This document shows positions 1 to 8,234 of a stretch of 64,000 nt of DNA, in pieces. Every line of letters starts with the position of its first letter. The first letter of the stretch is position 1. This DNA is from Mycolicibacterium sp. YH-1 (lineage in GTDB: Bacteria > Actinomycetota > Actinomycetes > Mycobacteriales > Mycobacteriaceae): the NCBI RefSeq assembly GCF_022557175.1, contig NZ_CP092915.1:2480001-2544000 (forward strand), in the 5' to 3' direction. The translations under genes and the position numbers were made by a program. Below the pieces are notes generated by a model. The model saw only the letters and a list, made by a program, of their open reading frames with translations. It ran no database searches and was not told where the DNA came from.

Positions 1-1941
1 GTCGAGCGCGTCATGGTGGTGCGCGACAAGGTCCGCACCGAACCGCCCCACGAGGGTGCCCGCTACACCCAGATCGCCGTGCTCGAGGACGGCGTCGTCG
101 TTGAGCACTTCGTCACGTCGGCCGCGTCGGCGTCCCTCGTCGGCAACGTCTACCTGGGCATCGTGCAGAACGTGCTGCCGTCGATGGAAGCCGCGTTCGT
201 CGACATCGGCCGTGGCCGCAACGGTGTGCTCTACGCCGGCGAGGTGAACTGGGAGGCCGCAGGCCTCGGCGGTGCGCAGCGCAAGATCGAGCAGGCACTC
301 AAGCCCGGTGACTACGTCGTCGTCCAGGTCAGCAAGGACCCGGTCGGGCACAAGGGTGCACGGCTGACCACGCAGGTGTCGCTCGCCGGGCGGTACCTGG
401 TCTACGTTCCGGGAGCCTCGTCGACGGGCATCAGCCGCAAGCTTCCCGACACCGAACGTCAGCGACTCAAGGAGATTCTGCGCGAGGTGGTCCCGGCTGA
501 CGCCGGCGTGATCATCCGCACCGCGTCCGAGGGTGTCAAGGAAGACGACATCCGCACCGACGTCAATCGTCTTCAGGAGCGCTGGACGCAGATCGAGGCC
601 AAGGCCACCGAGATCACCGGGAAGGCCGCCGGTGCGGCGGTCGCGCTCTACGAGGAGCCCGATGTCCTGGTCAAGGTGATCCGAGACCTGTTCAACGAGG
701 ACTTCTCCGGCCTCATCGTCTCCGGCGACGACGCCTGGAAGACGATCGACGATTACGTGACATCTGTTGCGCCGGAACTTCTTCCGCGGATGACGAAGTA
801 CGAGCCCGCGGGTGGTGGCAACGGCCCGGACGTCTTCGCGGTGCACCGCATCGACGAGCAGCTCACCAAGGCGCTGGACCGCAAGGTGTACCTGCCATCG
901 GGGGGCACCCTGGTGATCGACCGCACCGAGGCGATGACCGTGGTCGACGTCAACACCGGCAAGTTCACCGGCTCGGGTGGCAACCTCGAGCAGACGGTGA
1001 CGCGCAATAACCTCGAAGCCGCTGAGGAGGTCGTGCGCCAACTGCGGTTGCGTGACATCGGCGGCATCATCGTCGTCGACTTCATCGACATGGTGCTCGA
1101 GTCCAACCGCGATCTGGTGCTTCGCAGGCTGACCGAGGCGCTCGCCCGCGACAGGACACGGCATCAGGTCTCCGAGGTCACCTCGCTGGGGTTGGTGCAG
1201 CTGACCCGCAAGAAGCTCGGCACCGGCCTGATCGAGGCGTTCTCGACCAACTGCACGCACTGCAACGGGCGCGGCATCGTGATCCACGGTGACCCCGTCG
1301 ACTCGGGGTCGTCGAACTCCGGCCGCAAGGCCGAGCCGGGCACGGCCGGTGGCCGGCGTGGCAAGCGCGGGAAGAAGGGCACTCAGCCCGCCGAGGCCGA
1401 GGTCGCAGTCGCCAAGGTGCCCGTGCACGGCGCCAACGAACATCCGATGTTCAAGGCCATGGCCGCCGCAAACGGACGTCACGAGGACGATGACACCGAG
1501 GGTGAGGTCGGCGACGACGAGACCCTGGTGGTCCCAGACGGCGAGGTCGCAGAGTCGGTCGCCAGGCACCGGGCACCCGATGACGGTGACTTCGACGAGA
1601 TCGATGACGCCGAGAGCGACGACGAGTCTGATGACGACGAGGACGACACCGACGAGGAGAACCTCGACGTCGATGACGACGAGAACGACATCGACGACGA
1701 CGACATCGAGGTGATCGGCGCCGATGACGACGCCGATGATGACGACGCCGATGATGACGATGACGACGACGCGGATGATGAGGACGACGAGGACTCTGAC
1801 GACGACTCGGATGACGACTCTGACGACGATGAGGACGAGGACTCCGACGATGACGAGGATGACGATGAGGACCTCGTCGCCCCGTCCCGTCCCCGCCGTC
1901 GCCGCGCAGCCGCACGTCCGGCGGGTCCTCCGGCCTCATGA
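1..1941 (+). CDS. rne: Ribonuclease E/G, 3' part (5' end outside window)
   Basis: Endoribonuclease that processes rRNA and starts mRNA decay in the cytoplasm. The frame is open from base 1, so the N-terminus lies upstream of the window. Numbering from the first visible codon, an S1-type RNA-binding segment (GNVYLGIVQNVLPS) lies near residues 45-80. The catalytic DNase I-like region has VVDVNTG (Asp about 316) and VVDFIDM (Asp about 360), matching the two metal-binding aspartates of E. coli RNase E. The Zn-link CTHCNGRG is at about 418. After it come a basic RGKRGKK patch and then an unusually long Asp/Glu tract (about residues 490-625) ending in a short Arg-rich tail. The gene heads the rne-rplU-rpmA-obg block conserved in mycobacteria. 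Family identity is certain; the function of the acidic tail is unknown. Confidence 0.96.
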   Translation, partial: VERVMVVRDKVRTEPPHEGARYTQIAVLEDGVVVEHFVTSAASASLVGNVYLGIVQNVLPSMEAAFVDIGRGRNGVLYAGEVNWEAAGLGGAQRKIEQALKPGDYVVVQVSKDPVGHKGARLTTQVSLAGRYLVYVPGASSTGISRKLPDTERQRLKEILREVVPADAGVIIRTASEGVKEDDIRTDVNRLQERWTQIEAKATEITGKAAGAAVALYEEPDVLVKVIRDLFNEDFSGLIVSGDDAWKTIDDYVTSVAPELLPRMTKYEPAGGGNGPDVFAVHRIDEQLTKALDRKVYLPSGGTLVIDRTEAMTVVDVNTGKFTGSGGNLEQTVTRNNLEAAEEVVRQLRLRDIGGIIVVDFIDMVLESNRDLVLRRLTEALARDRTRHQVSEVTSLGLVQLTRKKLGTGLIEAFSTNCTHCNGRGIVIHGDPVDSGSSNSGRKAEPGTAGGRRGKRGKKGTQPAEAEVAVAKVPVHGANEHPMFKAMAAANGRHEDDDTEGEVGDDETLVVPDGEVAESVARHRAPDDGDFDEIDDAESDDESDDDEDDTDEENLDVDDDENDIDDDDIEVIGADDDADDDDADDDDDDDADDEDDEDSDDDSDDDSDDDEDEDSDDDEDDDEDLVAPSRPRRRRAAARPAGPPAS

Positions 1942-1970
1942 CCTGTGCACCGACCTACGGGCGAGGCGGT

Positions 1971-2000
1971 TTGACCCCTTACCCGCTGGTCACGTAATCT
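1971..2000 (+). promoter_or_regulatory. Probable SigA-type promoter of rplU-rpmA
   Basis: TTGACC at 1971-1976 and TAATCT at 1995-2000 are separated by 18 bases. This is a good match to a housekeeping -35/-10 pair in a stretch just after the rne stop. Transcription would start near 2007, leaving a leader of about 125 bases before rplU. Inferred from sequence only. Confidence 0.55.
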
Positions 2001-2006
2001 TGAGCA

Positions 2007-2131
2007 GTTGTCTGCTGGCTCTGTGAATATCTGAGCCGGTGGCGGCGGGGCCTTTCCCCGCACCCCAGACCCGCGCACGCAGCCTTCGGGTAGCGCGCGC
2101 CCGCTTCAGCGAAGTAGAGGAAGACACACTT
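2007..2131 (+). promoter_or_regulatory. 5' leader of rplU with stem-loop
   Basis: The untranslated region between the predicted transcription start and the rplU ATG contains a GC-rich stem: GCGGGG at 2045-2050 pairs with CCCCGC at 2056-2061. A second GC-rich segment (CGCGCACGC...GCGCGCGC) follows. Ribosomal protein operons are often controlled by such leaders, but no known L21 leader consensus could be matched by eye. The ribosome-binding sequence GAGGAAG lies a few bases before the start. Confidence 0.35.
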
Positions 2132-2443
2132 ATGGCGACGTACGCAATCGTCAAGACCGGCGGCAAGCAGTACAAGGTCGCGGTTGGAGACATCGTCAAG
2201 GTCGAGAAGCTGGAGATCGAGGCCGGCGACTCGGTCTCGCTTCCGGTGGCGTTGGTCGTCGACGGTGCGAATGTCACCACCGATGCCAAGGCCCTCGAGA
2301 AGGTCGCCGTGACGGCAGAGGTCCTCGAGCACACCAAGGGCCCGAAGATCCGCATCCACAAGTTCAAGAACAAGACCGGCTATCACAAGCGGCAGGGCCA
2401 CCGTCAGAAGCTGACGGTCGTCAAGGTCACCGGAATCAAGTAA
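2132..2443 (+). CDS. rplU: 50S ribosomal protein L21
   Basis: Ribosomal large-subunit protein L21, 103 aa. The start [20 protein letters not shown] is the conserved N-terminus of the family, so ATG 2132 is chosen over an in-frame upstream extension that lacks similarity. The C-terminal [14 protein letters not shown] signature is intact. It is followed 16 bases later by rpmA, the usual L21-L27 pairing, and both are probably transcribed from the promoter at 1971-2000. Confidence 0.98.
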   Translation: MATYAIVKTGGKQYKVAVGDIVKVEKLEIEAGDSVSLPVALVVDGANVTTDAKALEKVAVTAEVLEHTKGPKIRIHKFKNKTGYHKRQGHRQKLTVVKVTGIK

Positions 2444-2459
2444 GGCAAGGGAGCGAACA

Positions 2460-2726
2460 ATGGCACACAAGAAGGGCGCTTCCAGCTCGCGCAACGGTCG
2501 CGACTCCAACTCACAGCGCCTAGGCGTTAAGCGGTTCGGTGGTCAGGTCGTCAAGGCTGGCGAGATCATCGTCCGGCAGCGCGGCACCCACTTCCACCCC
2601 GGCGTGAACGTCGGCCGTGGCGGCGACGACACTCTGTTCGCCACCGCTCCGGGCGCTGTCACGTTCGGTGTCAAGCGTGGACGCAAGACGGTCAACATCG
2701 TCCGCGTCCCGCGACCCGAGGCCTAA
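2460..2726 (+). CDS. rpmA: 50S ribosomal protein L27
   Basis: Ribosomal large-subunit protein L27, 88 aa, whose N-terminal tail reaches the peptidyl-transferase centre. It begins [20 protein letters not shown] and contains the family signature [20 protein letters not shown]. The start is preceded by AAGGGAG. It is the second gene of the rplU-rpmA-obg-proB series. Confidence 0.98.
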   Translation: MAHKKGASSSRNGRDSNSQRLGVKRFGGQVVKAGEIIVRQRGTHFHPGVNVGRGGDDTLFATAPGAVTFGVKRGRKTVNIVRVPRPEA

Positions 2727-2812
2727 TACCCCGAGGACTTCCACGCGAGTGAAGCTGCTGCGAGTTCTCACCCGAATCGCTCACTAGCTTCACAATCGAG
2801 GGGAAGGACACC

Positions 2813-4261
2813 ATGCCCCGGTTCGTTGACCGAGTCGTGATTCATGCACGAGCCGGCAATGGCGGTCACGGCTGCGCCTCGGTGCACCGTGAGAAGTTCA
2901 AACCGCTCGGTGGACCGGACGGCGGCAACGGCGGCCGGGGTGGCAGCATCGTGTTCGTCGTGGACCCTCAGGTTCACACGCTTCTCGACTTCCACTTCCA
3001 TCCGCACGTCGACGCGCCCTCCGGTAAGCAGGGGGCCGGTAATAACCGTGACGGTGCGGCCGGTGCAGACCTCGAGGTCCGGGTGCCCGACGGCACCGTC
3101 GTCCTCGACGAGAACGGGCGGCTACTCGCGGATCTGGTCGGCGAGGGCACCCGTTTCGAGGCCGCCGCAGGCGGTCGTGGTGGACTCGGCAACGCCGCGC
3201 TGGCATCGCGTGCCCGCAAGGCTCCAGGGTTCGCCCTGCTGGGGGAGAAGGGTGAGGCCCGCGATCTCACTCTCGAACTCAAGACGGTCGCCGACGTCGG
3301 TCTGGTCGGTTTCCCCTCGGCGGGCAAGTCCTCGCTCGTGTCGGTGATCTCGGCAGCGAAGCCGAAGATCGCCGATTATCCGTTCACCACGTTGACGCCG
3401 AATCTGGGCGTCGTGTCCGCAGGCGAGCGCACCTTCACCGTGGCCGATGTGCCCGGACTGATTCCTGGCGCGTCCGCCGGCCGTGGTCTCGGCCTTGACT
3501 TCCTGCGCCATATCGAGCGATGCGCCGTGCTGGTTCACGTCGTCGACTGCGCGACGATGGAACCGGGTCGCGACCCGATCTCCGATATCGAGGCGCTGGA
3601 GGCCGAACTCGCCGCCTACGTCCCGACACTGCAAGGTGATTCGACGCTGGGTGACCTGGCCGGGCGCCCGCGTGCGGTGGTGCTCAACAAGATCGACGTT
3701 CCCGATGCCCGCGAGCTGGCCGACTTCGTCCGCGACGAGGTGACCCAGCGCTACGGCTGGCCGGTCTTCGAGGTGTCGGCCGTCAGCAGGGATGGATTGC
3801 GGCCCTTGACCTTCGCGCTGGCCGATATGGTGACGGCGTTCCGTGAGTCGCAGCCCGTCGTCGCGCCCCGACGTCCCGTGATCCGGCCCGTTCCGACGAA
3901 CGACAGTGGCTTCACCATCGAATCCGACGGTGAGGATGGCTTCGTGGTGCGTGGCACCCGGCCGGAACGCTGGATCAACCAGACCGACTTCACGAACGAC
4001 GAGGCCGTCGGCTACCTGGGTGACAGGTTGGCCAGGCTCGGCGTCGAGGACGAGCTGATCAAGTTGGGGGCACGGCCGGGTTGCGCCGTCACCATCGGCG
4101 ATATGACGTTCGACTGGGAGCCCCAGACTCCGGCCGGTGTCGACATGCCGCTGTCGGGCCGCGGTACCGACGTGCGCCTGGAACAGACCGACCGCATCGG
4201 TGCACCCGAACGAAAGGCCGCTCGTAAGGAGCGCCGTCGGGCCGGTGGAGACGAGCAGTGA
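2813..4261 (+). CDS. obg: GTPase Obg/CgtA
   Basis: Essential ribosome-associated GTPase involved in 50S assembly and stress adaptation, 482 aa. It has the glycine-rich Obg fold at residues 1-158, then the G domain with G1 GFPSAGKSS near 166, G2/switch ADYPFTTL, G3 DVPGLI and G4 NKID, and a C-terminal OCT domain as in other actinobacterial Obg proteins. The ATG at 2813 has GGGGAAGG upstream. Its stop overlaps the proB GTG by the GTGA arrangement, so the two are translationally coupled. Confidence 0.97.
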   Translation: MPRFVDRVVIHARAGNGGHGCASVHREKFKPLGGPDGGNGGRGGSIVFVVDPQVHTLLDFHFHPHVDAPSGKQGAGNNRDGAAGADLEVRVPDGTVVLDENGRLLADLVGEGTRFEAAAGGRGGLGNAALASRARKAPGFALLGEKGEARDLTLELKTVADVGLVGFPSAGKSSLVSVISAAKPKIADYPFTTLTPNLGVVSAGERTFTVADVPGLIPGASAGRGLGLDFLRHIERCAVLVHVVDCATMEPGRDPISDIEALEAELAAYVPTLQGDSTLGDLAGRPRAVVLNKIDVPDARELADFVRDEVTQRYGWPVFEVSAVSRDGLRPLTFALADMVTAFRESQPVVAPRRPVIRPVPTNDSGFTIESDGEDGFVVRGTRPERWINQTDFTNDEAVGYLGDRLARLGVEDELIKLGARPGCAVTIGDMTFDWEPQTPAGVDMPLSGRGTDVRLEQTDRIGAPERKAARKERRRAGGDEQ

Positions 4262-5373
4262 CCAGTCTCCATCGCGAGGCGGTCCGCACGGCCCGCAGCG
4301 TGGTGGTCAAGGTTGGCACGACCGCGCTCACCACGCCCTCGGGCAGGTTCGACGCCGACCGCCTGGCCACCCTCGCCGACGCCATCGAGGCGCGCATGGA
4401 GGCGGGATCCGACGTCGTGATCGTGTCCTCGGGTGCTATCGCGGCGGGTATCGAACCACTGCGTCTGACCAAGCGACCCACTGACCTGGCGACCAAGCAG
4501 GCGGCCGCCAGCGTTGGTCAGGTGGCGTTGGTCAACGCCTGGAGTGCGGCATTCGGTCGTTACAACCGCACCGTCGGACAGGTGTTGCTGACGGCCCATG
4601 ACATCTCAATGCGCGTGCAGCACAACAACGCTCAGCGCACCCTGGATCGGCTGCGCGCACTGCACGCGGTGGCGATCGTCAACGAGAACGACACCGTCGC
4701 CACCAATGAGATCCGGTTCGGTGACAACGATCGCCTGTCAGCGCTCGTCGCGCATCTGGTCGGAGCGGACGCGCTGATCCTGCTGAGCGATATCGACGGC
4801 CTGTATGACGGGGACCCACGCAAGGCGACCGAGGATCGCCCCGCGCGATTCATCGCCGAGGTCGCAGCGCCCGACGACCTCGACGGCGTCGTGGCAGGTA
4901 ACGGCAGCAAGCTGGGCACCGGGGGAATGGCCTCCAAACTGTCGTCGGCGTTGCTGGCAGCCGACGCGGGCGTGCCGGTGCTGTTGGCTGCGGCGGCCGA
5001 CGCCACCGCCGCGCTGGTCGATGCGTCGGTCGGAACGGTGTTCGCGGCCCGGCCCGAGCGGATGACGGCCCGTCGGTTCTGGGTGCGCTACGCGGCGGAG
5101 GCGGCAGGTGTCCTGACGCTGGACGACGGTGCCATCCGGGCGGTGCTCAGACAACGTCGCTCACTGCTGCCCGCGGGTATCACCGGAGTGTCCGGACGCT
5201 TCCATGGCGGTGACGTGGTGGAGCTTCGGGGCACCGACGCGGTGACGGTGGCGCGCGGTGTGGTGGCCTATGAGGCGGGGGAGCTGGCGACCATGATCGG
5301 GCGCTCGACATCTGACCTTCCTCCCGAGATGCGTCGCCCCGCCGTCCACGCGGACGATCTGGTCGCTGTCTAG
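4258..5373 (+). CDS. proB: Glutamate 5-kinase
   Basis: First enzyme of proline synthesis: phosphorylates glutamate with ATP to gamma-glutamyl phosphate, which ProA reduces. 371 aa. It has an amino-acid kinase domain (VVKVGTTAL at the N-terminus, [38 protein letters not shown]) and a C-terminal PUA domain (from about residue 275), the usual full-length architecture. The GTG start overlaps the obg stop. The stop overlaps that of the convergent TetR gene by three bases. The partner proA is about 9.4 kb downstream. Confidence 0.97.
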   Translation: MTSLHREAVRTARSVVVKVGTTALTTPSGRFDADRLATLADAIEARMEAGSDVVIVSSGAIAAGIEPLRLTKRPTDLATKQAAASVGQVALVNAWSAAFGRYNRTVGQVLLTAHDISMRVQHNNAQRTLDRLRALHAVAIVNENDTVATNEIRFGDNDRLSALVAHLVGADALILLSDIDGLYDGDPRKATEDRPARFIAEVAAPDDLDGVVAGNGSKLGTGGMASKLSSALLAADAGVPVLLAAAADATAALVDASVGTVFAARPERMTARRFWVRYAAEAAGVLTLDDGAIRAVLRQRRSLLPAGITGVSGRFHGGDVVELRGTDAVTVARGVVAYEAGELATMIGRSTSDLPPEMRRPAVHADDLVAV

Positions 5374-5999
5374 GGCGCTTCGAGATACAGTGCGCCCCAG
5401 ATGATCTGGGTCAGCGCGTTGGCGAGTTCGGCGTCATAGGAGTCCGGTCTGCCTGGCAGCGTCTGCTGACACGACCGCTCCACCATCCACGTCAACGTCG
5501 TCGCGGTCGACTCGGGCGGCAGCTCCTGGCGGATGGTTCCCTGCGCCTGGCCCTGCTCGATGATGGCGGTCACGCGCGCCGAGATTCCGGCGAGTATCTC
5601 GGTGTAGGTGGAGCCGACCAGTGGGTCGTAGGCAGACATCTCGTTCAGCGCCACCAGTAGGGGTTGATGACGGCGGTAGCTCGCGATGATCGCGGTCATC
5701 GCGACACGGACATCGGCGGGGTCGCGGCGATGCGCGACGCTCCACCAGCGCTCGGCGCCGTTGGCCAGATCGCTGAACACCTGGCCCGTCAGCTGGCGCA
5801 GGAGGTGGCCCTTGTCCTCGAAGTAGATGTAGAAGCTGGCCCGCGATATCCCGGCCTCGGTCGCCAGCCGGTCCACGCTCAGCTCGGTGAAGCTGGCACC
5901 GGCGCCCATGAGGCGATCGGTGGCGTCGAGGAGCTGGCGTTCGATCTGCTCGCGACGCTCCTGTCGCTTGGCCTGCGGTCTTCGGGTGACGGACGGCAC
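5370..5999 (-). CDS. TetR family transcriptional regulator
   Basis: 209-aa repressor-type protein with an N-terminal TetR helix-turn-helix ([20 protein letters not shown], about residues 40-60) and an all-helical ligand-binding C-terminal domain of unknown ligand. It starts at GTG 5999 and is divergent from the P450 gene. The 66-base gap holds a perfect 7-bp inverted repeat, so it probably represses itself and the P450. It is not part of the M. tuberculosis backbone at this site, suggesting an accessory insertion between proB and nadE. Confidence 0.9.
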   Translation of the reverse strand: MPSVTRRPQAKRQERREQIERQLLDATDRLMGAGASFTELSVDRLATEAGISRASFYIYFEDKGHLLRQLTGQVFSDLANGAERWWSVAHRRDPADVRVAMTAIIASYRRHQPLLVALNEMSAYDPLVGSTYTEILAGISARVTAIIEQGQAQGTIRQELPPESTATTLTWMVERSCQQTLPGRPDSYDAELANALTQIIWGALYLEAP

Positions 6000-6032
6000 C
6001 GACTCAGGGTATCCGAGCGAGCCACACCTTGA

Positions 6033-6049
6033 CTAGACATAGTGTCTAG
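6033..6049. promoter_or_regulatory. Palindromic operator between TetR and P450 genes
   Basis: CTAGACA-TAG-TGTCTAG is a perfect 7-bp inverted repeat with a 3-base spacer, lying between the divergent starts at 5999 (minus) and 6066 (plus). Size and position fit a TetR dimer site controlling both genes. Binding is inferred. Confidence 0.6.
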
Positions 6050-6065
6050 ACCTATGGTCAGCGCC

Positions 6066-7334
6066 ATGACTGTGTCGCCGCTCACACCCAGCTCGTCGCG
6101 TCCGTACGATCCCATCGACCTGTCGTCGAAGGCGTTCTGGTCGGGCACCGCCGCGGACCGCGAGACGTCGTTCGCCGAGCTACGGGCCGCGCGCCCGGTC
6201 AGCTGGCATCCACCGGTCGAGGACTCGCTCATGCATGACCCGGAGGACCACGGCTACTGGGCGGTCACCCGCCACGCCGACGTCGTCACCGTCAGCCGCG
6301 ACAGCGAGACGTACCTGTCCGGCAAGGGCGTGCTGTTCGAGAACATCCCCGAGGAGCTGCTCGAGGCCTCGCAGTCGTTCCTGGCGATGGACCCGCCGCG
6401 GCACACGCTGATCCGCAAGGTCGTGCACTCGGCGTTCACCCCGCGCCAGGTGCGGCGCATCGAGGACTCGATCAAGGAGAACGCGCGGAACATCGTGGGC
6501 GAGCTGCGCGAGGCGGGAAGTGGTGCCGACTTCGTCGAGCACTGTGCCAAGGAACTTCCGATCCGAACGCTGTCGGATATGGTCGGCATCCCCGAATCCG
6601 AACGCGCGCAGGTGGCCAGCGCCGCCGATGCGCTGGTGTCGTGGGGCGACGAGGTCTACCTGGAGGGCCGCAACCCGCTTGAGGTGCTGGTCGGCAATCA
6701 GATGTACCTGCATCAGGTGGCCGGTGCGCTGGCCGCGGATCGGCGGGCCAATCCCGGTGACGACCTGATCAGCGCGCTGGTGCACGCCGAGGTGGACGGC
6801 GACCGGCTCACCGATGCCGAGGTGTCGGCGTTCTTCGTGCTGTTGGCGGTGGCGGGTAACGACACCACCCGCCAGACCACCAGCCACGCCATGAGGGCGT
6901 TGACCGACTTCGGTGATCAACGCGCCTGGCTGGCCGCCGACTTCGACGACCGCATCGGCGGCGCGGTCGAGGAGTTCGTCCGGTGGGCCACCCCGGTGAT
7001 GACATTCCGCCGGACCGCATCGACGGACTGTGAACTCGGCGACCAACGTATCGCGGCCGGCGAGAAGGTCGTGATGTTCTACTCGTCGGCCAACTTCGAC
7101 ACCGAGGTGTTCGACGCGCCGCACCGACTGGACCTGGGGCGCAAGCCCAATGCGCACGTCGGCTTCGGTGGCGGCGGGCGGCACTTCTGTCTGGGCGCGC
7201 ACGTCGCCCGCGCGCAGTTGCGGTCGATATTCTCCGAGCTGCTCACCCAGATCCCCGATATCGCGGCCGGTGAGCCGACCTACGTCGCGGGCAACTTCAT
7301 CCACGCCATCCGGTCGATGCCCGTCACCTTCTAG
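6066..7334 (+). CDS. Cytochrome P450
   Basis: Heme monooxygenase of about 422 aa. The oxygen-activating I-helix motif AVAGNDTTRQ is near residue 261, the ExxR helix is replaced here by the standard region upstream of PVMTFRRTA, and the heme-binding loop FGGGGRHFCLGAH has Cys at about 374. The MDPPRHTLIRKVVHSAFTPR segment resembles the CYP124/125/142 clade of mycobacterial lipid and sterol hydroxylases, but the family number cannot be assigned by eye. ATG 6066 is chosen; in-frame ATG 6054 and GTG 6042 lie inside or next to the operator. Expression is likely controlled by the divergent TetR protein. Confidence 0.93.
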   Translation: MTVSPLTPSSSRPYDPIDLSSKAFWSGTAADRETSFAELRAARPVSWHPPVEDSLMHDPEDHGYWAVTRHADVVTVSRDSETYLSGKGVLFENIPEELLEASQSFLAMDPPRHTLIRKVVHSAFTPRQVRRIEDSIKENARNIVGELREAGSGADFVEHCAKELPIRTLSDMVGIPESERAQVASAADALVSWGDEVYLEGRNPLEVLVGNQMYLHQVAGALAADRRANPGDDLISALVHAEVDGDRLTDAEVSAFFVLLAVAGNDTTRQTTSHAMRALTDFGDQRAWLAADFDDRIGGAVEEFVRWATPVMTFRRTASTDCELGDQRIAAGEKVVMFYSSANFDTEVFDAPHRLDLGRKPNAHVGFGGGGRHFCLGAHVARAQLRSIFSELLTQIPDIAAGEPTYVAGNFIHAIRSMPVTF

Positions 7335-7386
7335 CGATTTCGGCGCGTTTTGGAGCGCTCACCGCGCCTTAACGCGCCGAAATCGC
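7334..7386. terminator. Perfect 16-bp inverted repeat between convergent genes
   Basis: GCGATTTCGGCGCGTT at 7334-7349 is the exact reverse complement of 7371-7386, with a 21-base loop. It begins at the last base of the P450 stop codon, and its right arm encodes the last residues of the convergent sirtuin. A bidirectional intrinsic terminator without a strong U-tract is the simplest reading. Confidence 0.6.
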
Positions 7387-8217
7387 GAGTTCGTCGGCCA
7401 GCAGGGCCAGTAGTTCGGAGCAGCCGCCGTCGACCTTCACCGCCGCCAGCGCGTCGCCGCGGGTGGGCCCACGGTTGATGATCGCGACGGGCTTGCCCGC
7501 TGAAGCCGCGTGGCGGACGAACCGCAACCCGGAGAACACCGTGAGCGATGACCCGGCCACCAGCAGGGCATCGGCGTCGGCGACGAGTGAATACGCCCTC
7601 TCCACACGCGATTTCGGAACGCTCTCGCCGAAGTAGACGATGTCGGGTTTGAGCATGCCTGCGCAGCACGGACAGTCGAGGAACCGGAAAGACGCCGTCT
7701 CGCGGACCACCGCGTCGGCGTCGGGCGCCACCGCGATACCGCCCACCCGCTCGGCGCTTTCGAGGAAGCCGGGGTTGAGCGCCTCCAACTCGTCGGCCAG
7801 CGCCGCCCGGCTCATCGAGAAGTCACACGCCAGGCAGATCACCCGCGCGTACGTCCCGTGCAGGTCGACGACCGTGCGACTGCCCGCCTTGGTGTGCAGC
7901 AGATCGACGTTCTGGGTGATGACGGCGGTGACCACTCCGGCGCGTTCGAGCGTGGCCAGCGCGCGGTGTCCGGCGTTGGGCAGCGTCGCCGCCATGTGCC
8001 GCCAACCGACGTGGTTACGCGCCCAGTACCGCTGCCGAAACTCGGGGTCGGAGGTGAACTGCTGAATGGTCATCGGGTTGCTCGGGGGTGAGTCCGGTCC
8101 CCGGTAGTCGGGGATGCCGGAGTCGGTGGACATGCCGGCGCCGGTCAGGACGGCCACGCGTTGACCAGCGAGCACGCGGAGCAGTTCGGGGCCTTCCACA
8201 CCGTCGAGGCTAGCCAC
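7369..8217 (-). CDS. Sir2-family NAD-dependent protein deacetylase
   Basis: NAD-consuming protein deacylase, about 282 aa. It has the family signatures GAGMSTDSGIPDYRG (NAD loop), TQNVDLLHTKAGS, the catalytic His in DLHGT, two zinc-binding Cys pairs (CLAC and CPCC) and a C-terminal LLVAGSSLTV nucleotide-binding strand. GTG 8217 is taken as start because the protein reads VASLDGVEGPELL from there; upstream residues look non-coding. Only 17 bases separate this start from nadE on the other strand, pairing an NAD-consuming with an NAD-making enzyme. Confidence 0.92.
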   Translation of the reverse strand: MASLDGVEGPELLRVLAGQRVAVLTGAGMSTDSGIPDYRGPDSPPSNPMTIQQFTSDPEFRQRYWARNHVGWRHMAATLPNAGHRALATLERAGVVTAVITQNVDLLHTKAGSRTVVDLHGTYARVICLACDFSMSRAALADELEALNPGFLESAERVGGIAVAPDADAVVRETASFRFLDCPCCAGMLKPDIVYFGESVPKSRVERAYSLVADADALLVAGSSLTVFSGLRFVRHAASAGKPVAIINRGPTRGDALAAVKVDGGCSELLALLADELAISAR

Positions 8218-8234
8218 TTTGCGACAATTGAGCC

